This document shows positions 1-3,888 of a stretch of DNA of 5,272 bases, piece by piece. A model generated the notes under the pieces. That model worked only from the letters and a program-made list of their open reading frames with translations. It ran no database searches and was not told the DNA's origin. A program made the position numbers and the translations under genes. Source of the stretch: an uncultured Collinsella sp. Its GTDB lineage: Bacteria; Actinomycetota; Coriobacteriia; Coriobacteriales; Coriobacteriaceae. The stretch covers positions 1 to 5,272 of the forward strand of contig CAUBQN010000105.1 of the NCBI GenBank assembly GCA_958438125.1, given 5' to 3'. The first letter of the stretch is position 1, and each line of letters begins with the position of its first letter.

Positions 1-112
1 TGAACTTCGTGCCCGCCGCCCGGGAGGGCGCCCCTTTATTGATGGAAGGCCTAATAAGCGGATATTCCATACCCGGATGTATTCAGAGCGGGATGGGCTT
101 TCCGAATACAAA
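1..112. other. Left-edge non-coding stretch, no confident gene
   Basis: No gene is supported here. A minus-strand ATG at 70-68 opens a frame that stays open for 23 codons to the window edge (MEYPLIRPSINKGAPSRAAG, then TKF). It could be the start of a truncated gene, but no Shine-Dalgarno sequence precedes it (the upstream bases read CATCCGGGT) and I do not recognise the peptide. A 7-bp inverted repeat, TGTATTC (78-84) and GAATACA (104-110) with a 19-nt spacer, lies just upstream of that ATG. It could be an operator, a leader hairpin or chance. The sequence left of position 1 would settle whether a gene starts here. Confidence 0.4.
17..40 (+). terminator. Possible weak rho-independent terminator of an off-window plus-strand gene
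   Basis: CGCCC (17-21) and GGGCG (26-30) form a 5-bp GC stem around a GGGA tetraloop. It is followed by CCCC and then TTTATT (35-40). The stem is short and the T-rich tract starts four bases after it, so this is a marginal terminator. It would make sense if a plus-strand gene ends at or before position 1, which cannot be seen. Confidence 0.3.
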
Positions 113-135
113 GAAGGCCACTTAATGTGGCCTTC
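108..135 (-). terminator. Rho-independent terminator, minus strand, downstream of the LTA-synthase-like gene
   Basis: A perfect 9-bp stem, GAAGGCCAC (113-121) and GTGGCCTTC (127-135), closes a 5-nt loop (TTAAT on plus, ATTAA on minus). Read on the minus strand, the stem ends in CTTC and runs into TTTGTA, a short T-rich tract. On the plus strand it is followed by AACTTACAT, which has no T run, so minus-strand termination fits better. It lies about 200 nt past the stop codon of the LTA-synthase-like gene and is the only hairpin there with a T-rich tail. The same CACTTAATGTG core recurs in the hairpin at 241-263. Confidence 0.6.
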
Positions 136-170
136 AACTTACATATATTGCGGATGCTCTCATGACAAGC

Positions 171-335
171 CGCGCCTCAACACCGAGGCGTCTGCTCGGT
201 GGCGCGGAACGTAAGGTTCATCGCGAGTTCCGCACGAGCCGGAGAGCACTTAATGTGCTCTCCGTGCGAGCAGGACTGTCCGAGCAGGGAACCTTACATT
301 CCGCGTCGCCGGGCAGACGAACCAGTTAAGACGCG
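171..335. repeat. Long imperfect inverted repeat (about 165-nt hairpin), identity unknown
   Basis: Nested arms cover nearly the whole segment. The outer arms 171-181 and 325-335 pair at 9 of 11 positions. After a 7/5-nt internal loop, arms 189-219 and 289-319 pair at 27 of 31 positions. For example GTAAGGTTC (211-219) faces GAACCTTAC (289-297). All six mismatched positions in these arms are transitions, and three become G-U wobbles on either strand, so there is no strand bias. The centre has an asymmetric loop (220-230 against 269-288), then CGCAC (231-235) with GTGCG (264-268), a GAGCC bulge, and a perfect 9-bp stem GGAGAGCAC (241-249) with GTGCTCTCC (255-263) around TTAAT. A further small hairpin, CGCCTC (173-178) with GAGGCG (185-190), could compete with the outer arms. 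The element abuts the stop codon of the LTA-synthase-like gene. It could be a palindromic MITE or REP-like repeat, a stable non-coding RNA, or a 3' UTR stem. I see no target-site duplication and no transposase. Confidence 0.75.
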
Positions 336-338
336 CCG

Positions 339-2639
339 CTACTTGATCTTGGTCGTACCCGGTGCCAAGTTGGGGTCGGTCTCGTTGGCCTCGGTCTGGA
401 AGTGCTCCGTATAGACGTTCTTGCCGTCGCGGAACATCTCGTAGTATTGCATCTTGGCGTAATCCTCGCGCGCCTTGGTGGCGGCTGCTGCGGCGGCGTC
501 GTCGCCGGTGACGTTGGAGGAGAGCGCCCAGCGCAGGCTGGCGTCCTCGTAGCCCACCGAGTTGATGGCGGGCAGCGACTCACGCAGCGTCATGTGCGCC
601 TTCTGGTAGTCGGAAAGCGGGGCGCCGATCAGCTGCATAAGCTGCGTGGACAGGTAGTTGGTGGACAGGTCGTCGGTCTCGCTCGTCTGGTCGCAGCCGG
701 CAACGTCGTAGTTGGCCCAGATGATGTAATCGGTCTGCCACAGACGTTCCTGGTGCGTGGCGTCGTCCTCGCCGGTAAACCACTTGTCGTTGAACTTGGA
801 CGGGAAGAACGGCTGGTGATCGCCCCAGAACACCACGACCACCTTGCGGTCGAGCTTACTCAAGGCGTTGAGGAAGTAGCGCAGCGCCTGATCGGACTGC
901 TCGATGCACGAGACGTACTCGTCGACATCGGAGAGCGTGCCGTCCTCGACGGTCTTGGCGTCCAGATCGGTCGTGTCGATATTCAGGTGCATCTGCTTGT
1001 CGACCGGCAGCAGGCCCGTGTCGTAGCCCGAGTGGTTCTGCATGGTCACGTCGAAGATAAACTGCGGATCGGCGTTCTGGTCGAGCAGCTCAAGAATCTT
1101 GTCATAGGTAGCCTGGTCGGTCACCATGCCGCGCAGGGTATCGGCACCCTGGAAATCGTTGATGGACAGGAACCGGGCAAAGCCAAAATCCTTGTAGACG
1201 TTCTCGCGGTTCCAGTTGGTGGCGTGGTTGGGGTGCATGGCCGTGGTGGAATATCCGAGCGACTTGAACTGCTCTGCCAGGTTCCCGGTCGTTTCCATGT
1301 TGTAGATGGTGTAGGGGTACACGCCCGAGCCCAGGTTGGCCATGGAGTTGCCGGTCATAAACTCAAACTCGGTATTGGCGGTGCCGCCGCCGTAGGCGCT
1401 CACGTAGAGCTTGCCGCGGCTGAGGCAGTTGGACAGGTTCTTAAAGTACTGCGGGCCCTCGTAGCCGGCGCGCATGTTCTGGTAGATCGAAAGATCCGAG
1501 AAGGTCTCGTTCATGATGGCGATGACCGTGGGCTTCTCGCTGTCGAACTGCTCCTTTGCGGCGGCGCGCTCGTCGCTCTTGGCCGCGTCGGACTTGTCGT
1601 AGGCCTTGGCGTACTTTTTGAGCGTGGCCTTGGCATCGTCGACGGAGTAGTCGGCGGGTTTGGGCGGCTTGATGGACTGCGCTGCGCTAATGAAAGCGGG
1701 CAGGTAGCCCTCGCGCCAGTAGCTCTCGAGCGGGCGCCAGGTGTAGACGGTGATGCCGAGGGTGTTGTAGTAGTCGATGAGCGTGACGTGTGCGGTCACA
1801 CCGCCCAGGCACAGCACGGCGACGAGCAGGTTGGTGAGTAGGATGCGCTTGGCGTTGGCGGCACCCTTCTGGCGATGCGGTGCCACCAGGCCGGCGTACT
1901 CGCACAGCAGCATGGCGATGGCGGTAAAGCCCATGGACAGCACGCAGAACAGTGAGATCGAGAAGGTGTAGCCGGTGCCGGCGACCGCGGCGGCGGTGGA
2001 GATGGCCGAAAGGTCGCCCGGCTGGATGGGCATGGATTTAAACGTGATGACGAAGAACTCGGCAATGCCCAGGACAAAGAGGGCAAAGGCCAGGACCGCG
2101 GGAGCTGCGCCGTGGCGCTGGAACAGGAAGAACAGGCCGACCATGAGCGTGGTGATGATGGCCCACTCGAGCAGGATGCACAGGGGGTAGACCCAGGTAA
2201 AGTCGTGGTTGGACGAGACCTCCATGCCCAGCAACGCAAAGACGCCGGCGAGCAGCAGGCACAAGACGGCGGCGACCAGCGGTTTGCCCACAAAGGCGCC
2301 GCGCAGGCGGGCGAGCTTGCCGGTGGGGGCGGGGGCGTCGGGCCCGGCGAACGCAAAGACGCGCGGGGCGATGCGGTCGCGGGCGATGCTGGCCCAAGCG
2401 CAGCCGGTGAGGATGGCGTTGGTCAGGATGAGCATCACGAAGGCGAGCGGCTCGTTCTGCGCGACGAGGCCAATAGCGCCCCAGACGGTCAAAAAGAGCT
2501 GGAACAGGCCAAAGGCGACGCTCCAGGCGAAGGCGCCCTTGGTGACGGTGCCCGACTGAGCGCGAATGGCCTTGGCCTCGCGCAAAACAAGGTAGACGGT
2601 CGCCGCAAGACCGACGAGCGAGATGGCGGCAGCGAACAT
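339..2639 (-). CDS. LTA synthase family protein (sulfatase-fold phosphoglycerol transferase)
   Basis: This is a 766-residue polytopic membrane enzyme of the LtaS/MdoB type. The family transfers glycerol phosphate from phosphatidylglycerol to an envelope acceptor outside the membrane. About eight hydrophobic segments can be seen (near residues 1-18, 36-59, 65-85, 121-141, 149-173, 179-200, 221-247 and 266-288), then an external alkaline-phosphatase/sulfatase-fold domain from about 365 to 690. Visible active-site residues are E378 in NETFSD, the nucleophile T420 in GGGTANTEFEF, H469/W476/R478 in HPNHATNWNR, H536 in MQNHSGY, and D607/H608 in WGDHQP. The H-W-R spacing and the T-to-H distance of 116 residues match S. 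aureus LtaS (H347/W354/R356; T300 to H416) as I remember it. The loop MPIQPGDL (about 203-210) is also typical. The start is ATG at 2639-2637, with AGGAG (2651-2647) seven bases upstream. The in-frame GTG at 2654 lacks a ribosome binding site. The stop is TAG. The protein is larger than S. aureus LtaS (646 residues, five membrane segments) and has an Ala-rich C-terminal tail. The true acceptor is unknown, so no gene symbol is given. Confidence 0.9.
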   Translation of the reverse strand: MFAAAISLVGLAATVYLVLREAKAIRAQSGTVTKGAFAWSVAFGLFQLFLTVWGAIGLVAQNEPLAFVMLILTNAILTGCAWASIARDRIAPRVFAFAGPDAPAPTGKLARLRGAFVGKPLVAAVLCLLLAGVFALLGMEVSSNHDFTWVYPLCILLEWAIITTLMVGLFFLFQRHGAAPAVLAFALFVLGIAEFFVITFKSMPIQPGDLSAISTAAAVAGTGYTFSISLFCVLSMGFTAIAMLLCEYAGLVAPHRQKGAANAKRILLTNLLVAVLCLGGVTAHVTLIDYYNTLGITVYTWRPLESYWREGYLPAFISAAQSIKPPKPADYSVDDAKATLKKYAKAYDKSDAAKSDERAAAKEQFDSEKPTVIAIMNETFSDLSIYQNMRAGYEGPQYFKNLSNCLSRGKLYVSAYGGGTANTEFEFMTGNSMANLGSGVYPYTIYNMETTGNLAEQFKSLGYSTTAMHPNHATNWNRENVYKDFGFARFLSINDFQGADTLRGMVTDQATYDKILELLDQNADPQFIFDVTMQNHSGYDTGLLPVDKQMHLNIDTTDLDAKTVEDGTLSDVDEYVSCIEQSDQALRYFLNALSKLDRKVVVVFWGDHQPFFPSKFNDKWFTGEDDATHQERLWQTDYIIWANYDVAGCDQTSETDDLSTNYLSTQLMQLIGAPLSDYQKAHMTLRESLPAINSVGYEDASLRWALSSNVTGDDAAAAAATKAREDYAKMQYYEMFRDGKNVYTEHFQTEANETDPNLAPGTTKIK

Positions 2640-2646
2640 GCTGAGA

Positions 2647-2652
2647 CTCCTC
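2647..2652 (-). promoter_or_regulatory. Ribosome binding site deciding the start of the LTA-synthase-like gene
   Basis: On the minus strand the sequence reads GTGAGGAGTCTCAGC directly before ATG. GAGGAG (2652-2647) lies seven bases from the ATG at 2639. The longer reading frame begins at the GTG (2654-2652), which partly overlaps this site and has only AT-rich sequence without a purine run upstream. The ATG is therefore preferred and shortens the protein by five residues. Confidence 0.8.
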
Positions 2653-2841
2653 ACAAACTTAAAACCTACGAAAGCGGGGGTTTACCCGATTGTTACCTAA
2701 ATATGCACTGCATTTGCGGGCTGCGCACAACAACCAGCCATATTAACGCGCATGTGCGGCGGCGTGGCGCAATGTAGTGGCGACCTGCGCGATAATGGAC
2801 GGGAATTACACGGAAACGTAAAGGCTTCTTAAAGAATTGGC
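2653..2841. promoter_or_regulatory. Divergent intergenic region between the LTA-synthase-like gene and the nitroreductase
   Basis: Promoters for both flanking genes should lie here, but neither is clear. For the plus-strand gene, GATAAT (2791-2796) matches five of six -10 bases and would give a leader of about 50 nt, but no good -35 lies 16-18 bp upstream. For the minus-strand gene I see only weak AT-rich candidates around 2690-2705 (minus-strand CATATTTAGGTAACAAT). Small symmetric sites are ATGCA-C-TGCAT (2703-2713) and CGGG-GGTTTA-CCCG (2675-2688); the latter would sit in the leader of the minus-strand gene. No riboswitch, tRNA or small gene was recognised. Confidence 0.45.
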
Positions 2842-2853
2842 GAGGATAGAGCT

Positions 2854-3729
2854 ATGGGCGAGCAGGTTTGTATGACGGGCGCCGAGTACTGCGACGGAGC
2901 TGCGGGCGTGGATACGTTCGGCTATCCAGTCGAGACTACGGGCAACGCGGTGCTGGACACGTTGGAGCACCGTTCCTCCACGCGTGCCTTCGCGCGTGAT
3001 GACGACGACCGCCCCGTGGCGGTGACCGACGAGCAGCGCGCAGCGATTTTGCATGCGGCGAGTCGCGCGCCGTCGGCGGGCGCCATGATGATGTATTCCA
3101 TCGTGAGCATCCGCGAGCAAGCTACGCTCGACCGCCTGGCCGACCTGTGCGACCATCAGCCCATGATTGCCAAGGCGCCCTGGGCACTCATATTTGTGGT
3201 CGATTATGCAAAGTGGATCGATCTGTTTGAGCACGTGGGCTGCTTTGAGCCCGAGTTTGTCGAGCGCACGGGCAAGGCGCCCCGCCGCGCGCCGGGTTTG
3301 GGCGACTTTGCCATCGCGGCCCAGGACGCCGTGATCGCCGCGCAAAACGCCGTGGTTGCCGCCGAGGCCCTGGGGCTGGGGAGCTGCTACATCGGTGATA
3401 TCGTCGAGAATGCCGAGGAAGTTGCCGAGCTGCTCGATCTGCCACCCTATACCATGCCGCTGTCGATGCTCATCATCGGCACGCCCCGTAAGGAGCGTCC
3501 GGCCATTGCGCATCCCGTGGTGAACCTGGTGCACGAGGAGCGCTACTGCCGCGCGGACGCTGCGACTATGGACGCGCAGGTGGCCGAGATGGACGCGATG
3601 TTCCGTCCGCATGCCCGCGAGGTGGGGGAGCGCGTCGTGGACATCTATACCCGCAAGCACACGAGTCCCTTTATGGCCGAGATGAGCCGATCCATGGAAT
3701 GGTGGTTCAAAAACTGGCTTGGAAAATGA
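2854..3729 (+). CDS. Nitroreductase family protein (NfsA/Frp-like FMN oxidoreductase)
   Basis: This is a 291-residue cytosolic flavoenzyme. The family binds FMN, works as a dimer and reduces nitro compounds, quinones or flavins with NAD(P)H; the natural substrate cannot be read from the sequence. After an unconserved N-terminal 30 residues come the FMN-phosphate motif HRSSTR (39-44), APSAGAMMMYSI (72-83), CDHQPMIAKAP (99-109), the long helix AAQDAVIAAQNAVVAAEALG (155-174) followed by LGSCYIGDI (175-183), and IIGTPRKERP. The tail holds NLVHEERY and a C-terminal RKHTSPFMAEMSRSMEWW segment, which I recall as typical of a Firmicute/Coriobacteriia nitroreductase subgroup. Relatives that I recall have Asn after APTAG or APSAG, where this protein has Ala77. 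The start ATG at 2854 has GAGGA (2842-2846) seven bases upstream; Met7 has none. The stop is TGA. A 35-bp palindrome starts one base after it. The gene is probably monocistronic. Confidence 0.92.
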   Translation: MGEQVCMTGAEYCDGAAGVDTFGYPVETTGNAVLDTLEHRSSTRAFARDDDDRPVAVTDEQRAAILHAASRAPSAGAMMMYSIVSIREQATLDRLADLCDHQPMIAKAPWALIFVVDYAKWIDLFEHVGCFEPEFVERTGKAPRRAPGLGDFAIAAQDAVIAAQNAVVAAEALGLGSCYIGDIVENAEEVAELLDLPPYTMPLSMLIIGTPRKERPAIAHPVVNLVHEERYCRADAATMDAQVAEMDAMFRPHAREVGERVVDIYTRKHTSPFMAEMSRSMEWWFKNWLGK

Positions 3730-3730
3730 C

Positions 3731-3765
3731 GAATGTGACAAGGGGACAGTCCCTTTGTCACATTC
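3731..3765. repeat. 35-bp near-perfect palindrome (REP-like) after the nitroreductase stop
   Basis: The left half GAATGTGACAAGGGGAC (3731-3747) and the right half GTCCCTTTGTCACATTC (3749-3765) are reverse complements at 16 of 17 positions around a single central A (3748). The one mismatch (G3742 against T3754) becomes a G-U wobble in the plus-strand transcript but an A-C mismatch in the minus-strand one. It begins one base after the TGA stop. No T tract follows (CATATAGCC), so it is not a standard intrinsic terminator. It could still stabilise or end the nitroreductase mRNA. I recall closely similar palindromes scattered between genes in Coriobacteriia and some Firmicutes, which would make it a repetitive extragenic element; this was not verified. 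A short GGCC-TAAA-GGCC hairpin follows at 3780-3791. Confidence 0.8.
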
Positions 3766-3846
3766 CATATAGCCGCGGTGGCCTAAAGGCCGTATAAATG
3801 TTTATCTAGCTGGGAAAACAGTACCATTCAAACATAGGCCGATTAC

Positions 3847-3870
3847 CTATAATTCCTTCGAACATTATAG
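3847..3870 (+). promoter_or_regulatory. Candidate kup promoter -10 box inside an inverted repeat
   Basis: TATAAT (3848-3853) is a perfect -10 hexamer and would place the transcript start near 3860, giving a leader of about 29 nt before kup. The upstream -35 is poor: TTCAAA (3827-3832) matches four of six bases but leaves only a 15-bp spacer. The -10 lies in the left arm of a perfect 7-bp inverted repeat, CTATAAT (3847-3853) and ATTATAG (3864-3870), with a 10-nt spacer. The right arm ends two bases before the ribosome binding site. The symmetry could be an operator or chance in AT-rich DNA. Confidence 0.45.
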
Positions 3871-3872
3871 TT

Positions 3873-3880
3873 GGGAGGAA
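3873..3880 (+). promoter_or_regulatory. kup ribosome binding site
   Basis: GGGAGGAA contains a strong GGAGG core (3874-3878) ten bases before the ATG at 3889. It fixes the start of the Kup protein at MEQKAKEAAS, about nine residues longer before the conserved core than E. coli Kup. It is the only good Shine-Dalgarno sequence near the start of the conserved frame. Confidence 0.8.
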
Positions 3881-3888
3881 ACCGGCTT

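Noticed and set aside
143..173. A minus-strand promoter (TTGTCA with TATATG) upstream of the 113-135 hairpin
   Set aside because: The spacer is only 15 bp and any transcript would enter the terminator-like hairpin almost at once, so it is unlikely to drive a gene.
168..340. An integron attC site or tRNA gene within the hairpin region
   Set aside because: The arms lack the RYYYAAC and GTTRRRY core boxes of attC, and no cloverleaf with a GTTC-type T loop and acceptor stem could be drawn on either strand.
199..414. A 71-codon plus-strand frame across the long hairpin
   Set aside because: It runs through the inverted repeats and into the 3' end of the LTA-synthase-like gene. It has no ribosome binding site and no recognisable protein features.
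402..1841. A 479-codon open frame on the plus strand opposite the LTA-synthase-like gene
   Set aside because: It is antisense to a gene with clear catalytic motifs. Its composition (rich in Val, Gly, His, Leu) is typical of the complement of GC-rich coding sequence, and no domain is visible.
2806..3768. A 320-codon open frame on the minus strand opposite the nitroreductase
   Set aside because: It is a shadow of the nitroreductase. It begins inside the 35-bp palindrome, giving the DKGTVPLSHS peptide, a known kind of spurious annotation from this repeat.
3730..3888. A c-di-AMP (ydaO-type) or other K+-responsive riboswitch before kup
   Set aside because: Such riboswitches often precede K+ transporter genes, so I looked for one. 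The gap is only 159 bp, 35 of which are the palindrome, the candidate -10 leaves a leader of about 29 nt, and I recognise no conserved riboswitch core. An Infernal search of the gap would settle it.
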